A DNA stretch of 64,000 nt from Isoetes taiwanensis (GCA_021234155.1 JAJEKV010000075.1:4728230-4792229), one strand, 5' to 3'. Shown: positions 12,061 to 22,488, counted from the stretch's first letter. The notes: generated by a model not told the origin, from the sequence alone. Translations and numbers: made by a program.

Positions 12061-13169
12061 ATCCGATCGAATTTTTGGGTGATTTCTTGCAATTAAGAAG
12101 GAAAAGGAACTGAAAGTGGCGGATTAAGAGGATGATGAATGCCTCTATGGTCAGGATCCGCAGAAAGGTTATCCCAGAAGGGCACTTCATGAGTAATGGG
12201 GTCCATATCAAAAGATTAGGGAAGCAGATTATCAAAATTTCCAAACAGAATGGTGTCTGCAGGATTTTCTTGAAAGGACAGCAAATTTTGAAGGATAGAG
12301 GATCACGATTGGCGAATGCGTGAAGGAATGCTAAATGTTTAGGGTTTTTCGGACAATTAGAGACCATTGCAGAAAGTTCAGGGTGAACCAACAAAAAGTG
12401 TATGCAAAAAAATTGAGCAAATGTAAAGGAAGAAAATGAGAACAGGGAAAAATACCTTTAGTTAGAACCGAAATTAACCAAGAGAGATCGGATTGCCATT
12501 CCCATTGGACCGATCAATTGCAAGGAGAGGAACATTCAATTCAGAGAGGGTGGTGGTGGTGGGGGTGGTGGAGTGGTGTGTGTGGTGGTGGTGTGTGTGT
12601 AGTGGTATGATGTGGTGTGGTGGAGTGTGGTGGTGGTGGTGGTGTGGTGTGTGGTGGAGTGTGGTGGGGGGTGTGGTGGTGTGGTATGGTGTTGTGGATT
12701 GTGGTGTGATGTGGTGTGGTGGAGTGTGGTGGTGGTGGTGGAGTGTGGTGGAGGGGTGTGGTGTGGTACAAGGTCACAAAACATATCACTCGAAACAATT
12801 AAGTAACTGTTTTGATTGACCAAAAAAGGTACAAGGCTTCTTTAAATCAGAAATCCCTTTTTTTTTTTTTGGAGGTAAGGTGTTTTTTATATTAATAATT
12901 ATAACTTACATAGTCATAAAGTATACTATCAGTAGTATATTATTCAGCATAGTGTCATTTACACATTCCTTATGATAGGAAATGTGAACAAAAAATAGAT
13001 ATAAGCCTGTTACATAGTTCATCTTGCAAAATCAGATACTCAGACTCATAATCAGCTCAAATTCTGTTCTCATATCTTCTACTGTGCATCAATCATAAAT
13101 AAAAAATCAGAAGTTTCTTTAAATTAGAAATCAGAGGACTGCTGGCTGATACATTCTTTCGGATTGGCA
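12061..13169. other. Non-coding, low-complexity stretch
   Basis: The stretch contains a GT/GGT-rich block (listed separately), a T-run at 12850-12870 and AT-rich sequence. A minus-strand frame at 12394-12047 has no recognisable similarity. Confidence 0.45.
12541..12775. repeat. GGT/GT-rich low-complexity block
   Basis: Irregular (GGTGGT)(GTGTGGTGGAGT) repeats give almost pure G and T on the plus strand. Several overlapping open frames of Val/Gly/Trp or His/Pro/Thr are artefacts. The G-run spacing could allow G-quadruplex formation. Confidence 0.9.
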
Positions 13170-13773
13170 TCACAATGCGTGACCAAAGCATCTATTAAAA
13201 ATTGTCGCCGTGGATGTATGATTCATGAGAGAACCATTTATATGTAATCTGTGACATCCATAAATAAGGTTAGAAATATTTAAAGGAACATGAGATGCAG
13301 TACATACAAGGGAAGGCATACAACTTACTTCTATATCTCTACCAGAGACAAGAGCTTCAACATATTTGTGCATAAATCCCATCACATACAACCCACATGA
13401 TGTTAAATCGGGCTGTTGTGGCACCTCTACTTGCTAAATCCGATTAACATTATTTCTCTTCATGAAATCGACGCCTCTAGATACTTGACCGTACATATCA
13501 CAAAATTTAGCAGACCGAAATAGCGAAGAAAAGCAAAGCAACAACTTAAAGTATTACATACCCTTTGATTGCTTTCTCGTTCGTCGCATAATCTGTAAGA
13601 GGATTCAAGACGTGAATTGCCAAAAGCGTAGGATCTTGGAATCAGATGGTGCGAACGTAAAAATAGCCAAAGACAAAATGGTCATTCTCAAGGATAGGTG
13701 CAAGGATATGATGGCATTTAGCTACCACAATCCCCTTCATCCCGGATTTCACTATTTCAATGACATTCGATGA
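13170..13773 (-). pseudogene. Ulp1-like (C48) cysteine protease domain, 3' part of an interrupted gene
   Basis: Ulp1-type proteases cleave SUMO and similar modifiers, and they are also common passengers of plant transposons. An upstream exon (about 13760-13565) reads NDHFVFGYF, which fits the catalytic His strand, followed by HVLNPL where the family usually has Asp. A downstream exon (13424-13170) reads PQQPDLTSCGLYVMGF, the oxyanion Gln and catalytic Cys motif. A likely donor lies near 13562. The exon frame has a stop after the His strand and Asp is replaced by Asn, so activity is doubtful. The gene is cut at 13774 by a chromovirus; its likely 5' exons are at 25370-26766. Confidence 0.65.
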
Positions 13774-15443
13774 TGTGATTCGGGGTGATGCGATACGGTC
13801 CCGGGATCGATATCTTGTATCTACCTCGCCACGCCAGTACACGCCACTCCGACCGACGCGGTTACGACGGCGTAGCTAAGGGGTAGCCCTAGGGGCAACT
13901 TGCTAAGAATGTGCATTAGTATTAATGTGCACATTTACCAATGTACACATTAATGTGGGCACACATTTCCATGTGGACACTTTATGCCAAGTGGGCCATA
14001 CCCAAGTGTGCAATTAATGTGCACATTTACCAATGTACACATTAATGTGGGCACACATTCCCATGTGGGCACATCTTGCCACCTAGCCATTAAAGGCAAG
14101 TGGGCCCATTCCCAATTATCCCACATGCCTAAAGGGGATAATTGGAAACCCTAGCCAACCCCTTGTCTATTTAAGAAGGGAAACCCTAACTTGCCCATTT
14201 TTCGTTTCTAGGGTTTTAGAGCTCTGTTTTGGCTGCCTCAAGAGCCAAAACCGCCTCCCAGACTCTGCCCGAGAGAATTGCACCATTAGTTTCCCTTGAT
14301 TCGAAAGGCCGCCAGGATGGTCGAACTTCGGTCAGTCGAGGAGCCACTCAAGGATCAGGTATTTAGGCAATTTAATAGCTTAAACCATGTTTTAGTCATA
14401 GAATCGAGTGGGTTTAGCCTATTAAATTGCCCATAGCAGCCTTCTAGATCTCTAGATACCAGCCTCTAACTAAAGAACCTAACTCTATGATATAGATTAG
14501 ATATAGTTCTTTAGTTCTTCTGTGATATATATGGATGATGTATCTCTATGAACTCCTTGTATTGGGAAGGGGGTTAGAGACCTCAAGCTTGGTAGTAGAT
14601 GCTCCTAGATTAGCCTCTCTAGCACACTATAGATTCGGCCTGTGCACAAGAACCACACCTGGTTGTGGGTGAAGGGGCCAGACTGGCTAAGAAGGAGATT
14701 CATGTTCTGACTCTTGAACGATCCCTCTAGTGTGTAAGGTCTACCAGGGATCATAGTGACTAGGTCTAATGGCTTACCACTGAGTGTGGGTAGGGCATGG
14801 ACTCGACACCCGTGAAGTGGTGTACACTTTCGAGTGGGTTCAGTCGAATACGGGCAGTGGCCCTCTAGTCACCTTGAGTCAGCATGCAGATCTCTAGAGG
14901 GAGTGATCCCTTCCTGCCCCATCGGAACTGGGAGGATGAGACCCAGGAATAGCCCCTTTGGCTATGCATCCGGCGGGCTACAGTCAGGTCCCGACACTTT
15001 TCAGCCTACTCTGCAAAGTGTGCACAGGAGGGGCGGATGGAGTGGACAACACTATGCCATGTTCATATGCCAGCCAAATCCATTGCCATGAATTCTGTTT
15101 GCAATGAACTCTGGAGACCCAAGCCGTCAGTCATCCCCTTGAGTCTGAGCCTCGGGTAGGGCTTCCCATATGTATTGTGCTCACCCTTGTTTATGCAGAT
15201 GTGATGGACCACCCTTCGAGGTGGATATGTGCTTATGTTATATACTGACATGTATGTTTACGCTTCCGCAGCTAGGTAGGCCCTGAGGGGGACAGGGTAA
15301 AATGACCCCTTCACTCTTCCCAATCGGAACCCGGTTGCGGTTAAAGTTATCATGTGGAGGGCCCCGTATCGGCATGGAGCTGGTATGGGGGGAGAACTCC
15401 TGTTTGTATACGGTGAGTGCGTATACGAGTAGGGGACGTCACA
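13774..15443 (+). repeat. Family 1 5' LTR
   Basis: About 1670 bp, TGTGATTC...GTCACA. The U3 contains a ~128-bp near-duplicate block built on 'accaatgtacacattaatg' (about 13920-14080). A TATTTAAG box (14168-14175) is followed by a telo-box AAACCCTAA (14181-14189). Open frames inside the LTR are also present in the other LTR copies and show no protein similarity. Confidence 0.93.
14168..14189 (+). promoter_or_regulatory. LTR core promoter: TATTTAAG plus telo-box
   Basis: TATTTAAG precedes AAACCCTAA by a few bases. In plants the telo-box is enriched near the start sites of ribosomal, histone and replication genes. The same pair recurs in the other family 1 LTR copies (24099 and 39017); the 24099 copy has lost one A of the telo-box. 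Confidence 0.6.
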
Positions 15444-15444
15444 G

Positions 15445-15456
15445 TGGTATCAGAGC
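15445..15456 (+). other. Primer binding site (initiator tRNA-Met)
   Basis: TGGTATCAGAGC follows the LTR end by one base. It is the standard complement to the 3' end of plant initiator tRNA-Met used by most Ty3/gypsy elements. Confidence 0.92.
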
Positions 15457-15649
15457 AATGTTCTTGGTGACCAAGAGCAAAGCACTGACCATGCTCCCAA
15501 TAGCACTAACTTGATAGGATCCTTAAACCTCGAGAAATGGGAAATTTGTTTTCTCATTTTTGTAGTTTATGCTAAGCTAGTAACAGTTAGAATGAATGAA
15601 AAACATAAAAAGACTAAAATTGGTGAGCCAACCTTCAAAAAGTAGGGTG

Positions 15650-15715
15650 GTCTCACACGTCGCCCGGGGACGTATAATGAGAATCTTATTTTCGGCCGGG
15701 CAAACGGTGTGAGAC
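15650..15715 (+). promoter_or_regulatory. Hairpin module 1 (upstream of H3-like gene)
   Basis: GTCTCACAC...GCCCGG is mirrored by CCGGGC...GTGTGAGAC around a loop of about 30 nt. It is one of four related imperfect inverted repeats in this element. Confidence 0.8.
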
Positions 15716-15851
15716 ATTCAGCTTCAAACACACCAAAAAGTCATAAATTACGGAAAAAATAACTTGATAATTCTAATTTTGAGCTAAGAAATAGTAAAAT
15801 TGGCATATTATACGCTTAAAAAGTATAAAATTTAATAGCGGGACCCACCAT

Positions 15852-15917
15852 GTCTCACACGTCGCGCCAGGACAGAAAATGAACTTTTCATTATCGGTCC
15901 AAGCAACGCAGTGAGAC
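15852..15917 (+). promoter_or_regulatory. Hairpin module 2 (upstream of H3-like gene)
   Basis: The left arm GTCTCACACGTCGCGCC is perfect relative to modules 3 and 4. The right arm is degraded (GCAACGCAGTGAGAC). A TATA box follows about 80 bp later. Confidence 0.75.
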
Positions 15918-15997
15918 CATGCTTAAATTTAGGTGTTCTAGATGTTTTAGGTAACCCAAAAAGGTAGTTTGGAATTTGACCTAAAAAATCGACCCCT

Positions 15998-16005
15998 ATA
16001 AATAG
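15998..16005 (+). promoter_or_regulatory. Internal TATA box for the H3-like gene
   Basis: TATAAATA lies about 100 bp upstream of the ATG at 16104, the usual distance for a plant promoter with a short leader. It suggests a separate transcript for the H3-like gene rather than expression only from the LTR. Confidence 0.65.
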
Positions 16006-16103
16006 ATCTGGACCCCCCCCATTTCCGCGTCCCCTCCTCGTAAAATCGCCTCACGCTGGCGATCTTCCGGCGCGCACAGCCGGGGATTGAAGAACCGTCA
16101 AAT

Positions 16104-17347
16104 ATGGCCCGCACAAAGCAGACCGCCAGGAAGCCCCGCCGACGCGGATCCTCCAAATGCCGATCCCGCCTCGATTCGGAGGATACTCCAAGAACGCCTT
16201 TTCCCAAGAAGGCTAATCTTCTTCCAAATGAGGAGGCAGTGGTCGGATCGGAGCGACTGCATCGGAGGTCATAGAAGAGGAGCGGCCGGACATTATGCAG
16301 CAGATTCTCGAAGAGATGGCCGAAGAGGAGAGGAGGAACAGGGAGGAACGGGAGCAGTTAGGGCAGCCAACCGTCGAGGAGCAACTCGAGGCTTGGGCCC
16401 GTCTGCATGAGGAGGAAGAGAGAGAGGAGCAAATGGCACGGGCTTAGCCCCGCCGAAGAAGCTTTACCTCGCGCCTTAATCAGCCAAGTATGAAGCCAAG
16501 GAGTGCCGCCGAGAGAGGAGGATCTAAGAGCCGAAGACGACTCCAACCACAAATGGGCGGGTCAAGAAGAGGAAGGCCAAAGCCATTAAGGCGGGCAAGA
16601 GAAAAGTTGTGAAGGTTGGTAAGCGAGCGACGGGTCCCGTCATCAACGAGCCATCAGGCGAGCAGACCCCGCCTTCTACCGACGACTCGGACGAAGATTA
16701 CATCCCCAACACCGGGGCAAGCTCTTCAAAACCCCTGGCCGTGGAGAAGGAAGTACCGAGCAGGCAAAGACTGAAAGGGAAGAACAGCCCGGCAAAGGCC
16801 AAGGCCCCACCTTTCCGACATGGGATAGAGTTAAAGCCCCGCGACCCCAACGGGAGGCGTACGTGATAGACCCGGTCAAGGTCTATCAGAAGAAGATTAA
16901 GGAGCACAACGCCTATATGGCGAAGTGGGAGGCGTACAACGCTTACTACCGTGGAGCATGGTGAGAACGATTGAAGGCGGACGCCAACAAAAGCCAGACC
17001 CTGAAGCCGCCGCCACCCAAGCCCAAGCCTCCCAGAGCACCAGGAAAGAAGCGGACCAAGAGCAAGCAGAAGGAGCAGAGGGCCCTCAAGGAAATCTGGC
17101 ACTTCCAAATGGGTTACTGGACTCTGATCCCCGGCACCATTTCAACGCTTTGGTCCGAGAAGTCATGCAGAGTACAACACTACATGCGCTGACCGATGAA
17201 ATGCTGCTGTGCTTACAGGAGGCAGCAGAGGCGAAAATAGTGCAGCATTTTGAAGATTCCACGGCCTGCACAGTTCACGCGAAGAGGGTCACGCTCATGA
17301 GGCAGGATATGTACTTAGCTAGACACATCAAGGGAGAACGCCCTTGA
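16104..17347 (+). CDS. Histone H3-like protein: exact H3 tail start, long linker, H3 fold (frameshifted)
   Basis: The reading region opens with MARTKQTARK, identical to the first residues of histone H3 and including the K4 and K9 equivalents; position 10 is Pro instead of Ser. A basic stretch follows (PRRRGSSKCRSR). Then, in a shifted frame, comes a Glu-rich probable coiled coil (about 16255-16443, EEMAEEERRNREEREQ). Next is a Lys-rich, Ser/Asp linker (16540-16866, KKRKAKAIKAGKRK, STDDSDEDY), then a helical and Pro-rich segment (16860-17060). The C-terminus is H3: alphaN RALKEIWHFQ (17077-17106), FNALVREVM (17141 on), LQEAAEAKIVQHFED, CTVHAKRVTLM, ARHIKGERP, stop at 17347. H3 C110, H113, R116 and D123 equivalents are kept. 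Frame changes occur near 16250, 16445-16530, 16860 and 17120-17145, with an in-frame TGA near 16965. Whether these are decay or sequence error is unknown. Nuclear, nucleosomal or Gag-associated roles are inference. Confidence 0.85.
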
Positions 17348-17493
17348 ACCTTTTTGTAAATAACGAAAATTTTTGTTAATATAAAGAATTTTTGTGTAAA
17401 TAATGTGTCCAAATCTTGCTTAATTAGGTTAGCATATTGAATTCTATCTTTTGTTTTGGCCAAATTGGAGTTTTTGAGCAAAATTGAGACGAT

Positions 17494-17560
17494 GTCTCAC
17501 ACGTCGCGCCAGGACAGAAAATGAGAATCTCATTTTTGGGCTGGGCGCAACGTGTGAGAC
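17494..17560 (+). promoter_or_regulatory. Hairpin module 3 (after H3-like gene)
   Basis: GTCTCACACGTCGCGCC pairs with GGCGCAACGTGTGAGAC, about 16 of 17 positions, around a loop that itself contains ATGAGAATCTCAT, an inner palindrome. This is the best-preserved copy of the module. Confidence 0.85.
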
Positions 17561-17693
17561 CATGCCCCAAAAGTGCCCAAAGCAGCTCCAAATCGACCAA
17601 ATAAAGGGTCAATTCTGCCTATCTCGACGAGTCCAGTAGAATTACACCCTTAGATCACCCAGATTGATCAAGTTTAGCCCATTTAGAGCCCAT

Positions 17694-17760
17694 GTCTCAC
17701 ACGTCGCGCCAGGGTAGAAAATGAACTTTTCATTATCGGTCTGGGCGCAACGTGTGAGAC
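17694..17760 (+). promoter_or_regulatory. Hairpin module 4 (after H3-like gene)
   Basis: It has the same arms as module 3, with the inner loop ATGAACTTTTCAT. It is spaced 200 bp from module 3, just as modules 1 and 2 are spaced about 200 bp apart. Confidence 0.85.
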
Positions 17761-17950
17761 CTCTCAGCATTTTCTTCACCATGCCATATCCAAATGATCT
17801 CCAAATTGTTGCAATAGGTTTATTAGTCCATCTTAGCATGCTTTAAACCTAAAAGTAGTCTTCAAACTCTCAATTGCCCCTTTAATAGATCAGGATCACC
17901 CAATCCCAGTAAATTCTAGATCATCCAAAAATTAGGGTTTTTCCCTTTTC

Positions 17951-17958
17951 TATAAATA
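17951..17958 (+). promoter_or_regulatory. Internal TATA box for the accessory ORF
   Basis: TATAAATA lies 115 bp upstream of the ATG at 18073, repeating the hairpins-TATA-ORF layout of the H3-like gene. Confidence 0.6.
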
Positions 17959-18072
17959 GGTCCTCCATTTCTCATTTAGCACCCTGCAAGTTTGCTCTCC
18001 ACTGCTTAGGCGATCTTCCAGCTCCCTGAGGCGCTTCTGCATCCGTTTGATACTCTCTTCTTCGCTAGATCA

Positions 18073-19533
18073 ATGGCCACTGCTGACTTCAGGCGATGGT
18101 ACAAATACCAAAGGCCCATGTCGTCGCCGAGGCGGATGTCAATGACATCTTCCGAGTCTTTGGGAGGGAAATAGATATCCAAGCCATTACCGAATGCAAC
18201 CCCAAAGATATAGACAAGTCTTAGCAGAGTTCCAAGCTAGGGTAGGATCCTCCCTTGTCCAGGTTCCCCCTTGCATAGGCTATTTTGTTCCCCGCCCATC
18301 CCTTCAAGCAGCTTTGGGTGATGTCCCCAACATCGCCAAGTACCTAACTAACAAGGCGCAGAGGCTACCAGACTACATGGTCCTGACAGCTAACAGGACC
18401 AAGTATTTTTCCTACACCGCCGTTAGCTATTTTCCTATCCCACCGTGCCGAAAACCCTTTGGGGCAACCTCTATTCCTCCCATGGAGGTGGACCCCATAG
18501 CAGCCCGAGAAGAAGAGCAGATGCTTTTGCAGTACCAGCAAGAGCAAGAAGGAAGGGAAGAAGAAGAGGAGTCGGACGACGAAGAGTACACCGAGCTAGA
18601 CTCAGAAGAGGAACGGCAACAAGCGAAGCGTGAGCTGGTCAACCCCGGCGAGCAGCCGAGACCATCGAGTTGCTCCCCCACTTGGGCTAGGCATCCCAAG
18701 CCTAGCCCCTATCATCATCAACGGAGAGGAGTATCTACTCCTGGCGACATCCGAACCTCCCCGTCACGAGAGAGAGGGAGCTCCGATGGATGAATCCACC
18801 CACCAATCGGCGGAGGCCGACATGGGCGACTTCATCGTCCCGGAGTCTCGAACTTCCCGCTTCAAGTCGGGAAGCCGACGCCTACTCGGGGGAAGCGACC
18901 AGGAGCATCCGGGCATCTGGCGGATAAAGGCGAGGTTATGGAGACCGAGAGACCTGCCATCTGAAGAAGAGTTCCTCGCCATTCGAGAACGGATGGGGAT
19001 CGAGGCAAGACCACGGCAGATCCCGATGCCGAGTCCCTCGACACCACCTCCAGCAAGAGGAGGGGAATCGACCTCAGCGAAGTCGACTCCTGTCGAAGAC
19101 TACCGAGAGCTCACCGAGATAGAGGTTTCCATCTTAATATGCCGGGCGGCATAGAGCAGGAGGCCAAACAAGTGGGGAATCATCCGCGACGCACAACGAC
19201 AGGTCGCTGAGGTACTACCTGCCACTGCTGCTAGACGGGAGAATAGCGGTGGTACACCGCAAATTCAGCCCCAGGGGTGAGGAAGGAGTGTTCATGCTGA
19301 TTGCACTATCAGGCTTCAGCAGGCATGCTCGAATAGCGACAAATGTCGACTACGCTGTCCTAGTCAAGAGAGCAATGGCACTTGACCTCTTCGACTTCGC
19401 CATACCTCATCGACGTCAGGCGAGATTAGCGGGGTGGTCATGCCCCTCACATCCGGATCACAGAGTGGAAGACTTGGCGAGGCCTTGCGTGCTGCTCGTC
19501 AATAGTGTCGTCAGAACTTGGGTCATTCGGTAG
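18073..19533 (+). CDS. Accessory protein of unknown function (frameshifted)
   Basis: A long coding-like region between the H3-like gene and gag starts MATADFRRWYKYQRPM. It contains a hydrophobic/aromatic part (CIGYFVPRPS, KYFSYTAVSYFPIPP), an acidic block (EEEEESDDEEYTELDSEEE, about 18555-18620), then LLLATSEPPRHERE, WRIKARLWRPRDLPSEEEFL and a C-terminal part with YYLPLLLDGRIAVVHRKF. Frames shift near 18115, 18215, 18660 and 19140-19210. I recognise no family. It could be an N-terminal Gag extension or a captured host protein; its own TATA box and the AT-rich gap before gag argue for a separate gene. Confidence 0.5.
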
Positions 19534-19815
19534 GAACGGCCCAAGTTAAGAAGTTCCTAGAGGACAACCCATCTTACCGGCGATTTCAAGATTAGTTAGA
19601 CTCTTGATCCCAGAGACTTTTTGTACTAAAATATTATATAATATATGAATATAATTTCTTTTGCACTTTAAATGTTTTGTTGATGTGTTTTATCCCACAA
19701 CTATGCCAACAAACCACTTATAATGCAAGAGAACAAGTAAAACTAACCACGCCATGAATTACTTGTGTATGCAGCTAGAGGCCTAAGCTCAGAGGAACGA
19801 CAACGCCGAGACCAT
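19534..19815. other. AT-rich spacer before gag
   Basis: The spacer separates the accessory ORF from gag. It includes attatataatatatgaa near 19630, which could be a TATA or poly(A) region; nothing else is recognisable. Confidence 0.45.
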
Positions 19816-21125
19816 ATGGAAGAACAGAGCCCACCCAGGCCACCCCCGGCAAGGAACCTGTTCGAGGAATTTGGACCCATAACCCCAGAAGAGGAAATAT
19901 CACAGATGAGGACGGACCTGGAGCAGATAAAGGCTTTGTTGGCCGCACAAGCAGGAGCGGGGTCGGTGGGCAACGCTCACTTGCCTCAAGCATCAGCTCG
20001 GAAAACAGGAAGGGACAAGAAGAGGAGCAAGAGAAGGAGGTCCTCCAGCTCGGAATCCTCCGACTCAAGTTCAGATTCAGACTCCGACTCAGAGGAAGAG
20101 GAAGATCAGGCCCAGGACCGAACAGATGCAAGGCAAAGAAACACGGCAGATGCAAGGCAGAGGGACGCCATAGATGGACGACAAAGGGACACCAGAGCCT
20201 CGACTACCGTAAAGAAGGTAGATTCTCGCGACCGGCAATGTATGGAAGGTCGAATCGAAATGGGCTTCTGGGAGAACAGTCGATTAGAAGCGTAGGCATG
20301 GCTGGACGAAATGAGTGAGTACGGCAATGTTTATGATATGAAGGATAAAGACAAAGGCAGAGTGACAACAACCAACTTGAAAGGAGCCGCATTTAATTTG
20401 GTGGAAGGGTTATGCAAAGGCACATGGCTTAAGCAGGATGCTTGTAAGTTCGTAAAGTTTGCTAAAGCCTTCAAAGCGCCATTACGTCCCAAGGAGCACA
20501 AGTCCAAAGATGATGCAACAAATTCTACAAAGTTACAACAGGGGAAACAAATCAGTCCAGAAATATACAGAGGAATTCATGAGGCTAAGACTTTATGTGC
20601 CAAAGTTGGGCTTAAAAACATGCAAAGAGAGAGCTACATTGAGGGCCCTAATGAGGAGATCCGCAAGCTTGTAAGGGCAATAAATCCTAAGACAAGATCG
20701 GGCGTAGTCCAAGGCAATAAGCTTGCAAGGAACGGGACCTCAGAATAGCAAAAAGTGCAGGCAGCAGCATTACCGGGATAAAGGCAAGGCAACAGGGAGT
20801 TATAGCCTTAGGGCAGCCAAATCCAGTCCAAATAGAGCCCCATATGGTGGCAAACCGTGGGAAACAAAGCGAGGAGAAGAAGCGTGTCCTTCAAGGACAA
20901 GCAAGAGAGGTCAAACTACTCCAAAAGGCGATCCTTTTGCGCTATGCCCAAGGAAAAGAGACAGAGTGCATAGAAAAGCAGCTTTTGCTTCAGTGCTTCC
21001 AGCCAAAGCCATAGGACAAATGAACCGCCCCTACGGCCATGAGTGCAAAAGACTAGCGTAATCTGGGAGATTGGGACACTCTGTCTGACGACGACGGCGA
21101 GGAAGCCCGCGACTACATTCAGGGT
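19816..21125 (+). CDS. gag: Gag polyprotein region, family 1
   Basis: Gag forms the particle around the element RNA. The first convincing ATG (19816) gives MEEQSPPRPPPARN and a helical region, then a Lys/Arg-Ser block and a Ser/Asp run (KKRSKRRRSSSSESSD, about 20017-20100). The capsid-like retrotrans_gag part follows (20300-20720), with LKGAAFN, YTEEFMRLRLYVPKLGLKT and CKERATLRALM across two frames. The usual zinc knuckle is not clear; a poor Cys/His pattern sits near 20990-21060. Frame breaks at about 20295, 20450 and 20700 split it. Confidence 0.75.
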
Positions 21126-21330
21126 GAGTGTCATATCTTTGCCGCAATAGATACAGAGCAAGCAGAGAGCCAGTATAAAGTAATTTCCACAGTAGGGAAG
21201 ACCAAGACCAAGTCCTTCATAGTCTTGATAGACTCAGGAAGTAGCCATAACTTTGCATCCCCCAGAATGGTTCAAATGTTGAAGTTGAAACCACTAAAGT
21301 CAAAGTCAAGGCCCGTTGTCTTAGCAAGTG
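21126..21330 (+). CDS. Retropepsin (aspartic protease) domain, family 1
   Basis: The active-site motif LIDSGSSHNF lies at 21225-21254 with the catalytic Asp at 21231-21233. It is followed by [18 protein letters not shown], typical of plant Ty3/gypsy proteases that mature Gag-Pol. The domain continues in another frame from about 21328 ([14 protein letters not shown]). Confidence 0.8.
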
Positions 21331-22488
21331 GAGCAAGAAGGCGCATCTACAGGCAAGAGAATTAACTTCGACATCGACTTGCCAGGGATTAATATCCAGA
21401 TGGGGGCAGAAGTAATGGGCATTGGCAAGTACGACTTGATCATAGGAATGGAGTACCTTGGACCAGCAGGGGCCATTATTGATTGTGGAAAGCGGAAGGT
21501 GACCTTCCCAACGCCCGACGGCAAAATCATTGAGATCACAGGTAAAGAAGTTGTTCCCATCATGCAGTGTATGTCTTCTAAACGGCTGATCAAGTGCATC
21601 AAGAGCGAGCAGGTAGCATACATCTTCAAGCTTGAGATTGATGAGCCAGAGTCAGAAGAAAGCAAAGAAGACAAGGTGTTCAGCAAGTTGCCGAAGCAAA
21701 TAGCTAAGCTGATCACGGAGTTCCATGATCTCTTTCGTGATGAGATCAAGCGCCTTCCTCCTTGTGGGGAGTCGAGTGTGAGATAGCACTCGAACCGGGA
21801 ACAAAGCCGACAAGTAAGGCTCCATACAGAATGACGACGCAGGAGTTGACGGAGCTAAAGAAGCAATTGCAGGAGTTGCTCGACCTAGGCTTCATTAGAC
21901 CTAGCATCTCGCCGTTCGGAGCGCCCATCCTGTTTGTTAAGAAGAAGGATGGCGCTTTAAGGATGTGCATAGACTACGTGCGCTGAACAAGCACACCATT
22001 AAGAACAAGTATGCGCCCCCGCATCGATGACTTGATGGATCAACTCCAAGGTGCAAAGGTCTTCTCAAAATCGACTTAAGGTCGGTTATCATCGATCAGG
22101 ATAAAGGAAGAAGATATCCATAAGACCGCCTTCTAACGAGGTATGGGCATTATCGTTCACGGTAATGCCTTCGGATTATCGAATGCCAACGCGACGCTCA
22201 TGAGGCTCATGAACGACATCTTCGTGGGAGTTTTAGACACCTTTGTGATTGTATTCTTTGACGACATTTTGGTGTATAGCAGATCCCTTGAAGAACACGC
22301 ATACAACACTTAAGGAGAGTGCCGGAAAAGTTGAAGAGGCACCAGGTTATGCGCCAAGTTGTCGGCGTCACTCGCGAACGGAGAGGGTGGAATACCTAGG
22401 GCATGTGATATCGCCGGAAGGAATTTCGACGGATCCTGCCAAGATTGAAGCAGTGATTCAGTGGCCGGCACCGAAGAATGTCCATGAG
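21328..22488 (+). CDS. Reverse transcriptase domain, family 1 (frameshifted)
   Basis: The protease-RT linker (to 21786) leads into the RT fingers, with [19 protein letters not shown] and [20 protein letters not shown] (21762-21986). The palm shows KIDLRSGYH-like remnants, [11 protein letters not shown] and the catalytic FFDDILVYS at 22253-22279. The thumb/connection has [14 protein letters not shown] and stops at [11 protein letters not shown] copies element RNA into DNA. Several single-base frame changes occur (near 21785, 21975, 22060, 22130, 22300, 22370). Confidence 0.85.

Noticed and set aside
12493-12823. Overlapping open frames on both strands rich in Trp/Val/Gly or His/Pro/Thr
   Set aside because: Products of the GT-rich low-complexity block.
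14834-15091. An 85-codon frame repeated at 24760 and 39681
   Set aside because: It is repeated only because the LTR is repeated; it lies in the LTR transcribed region and resembles no protein.
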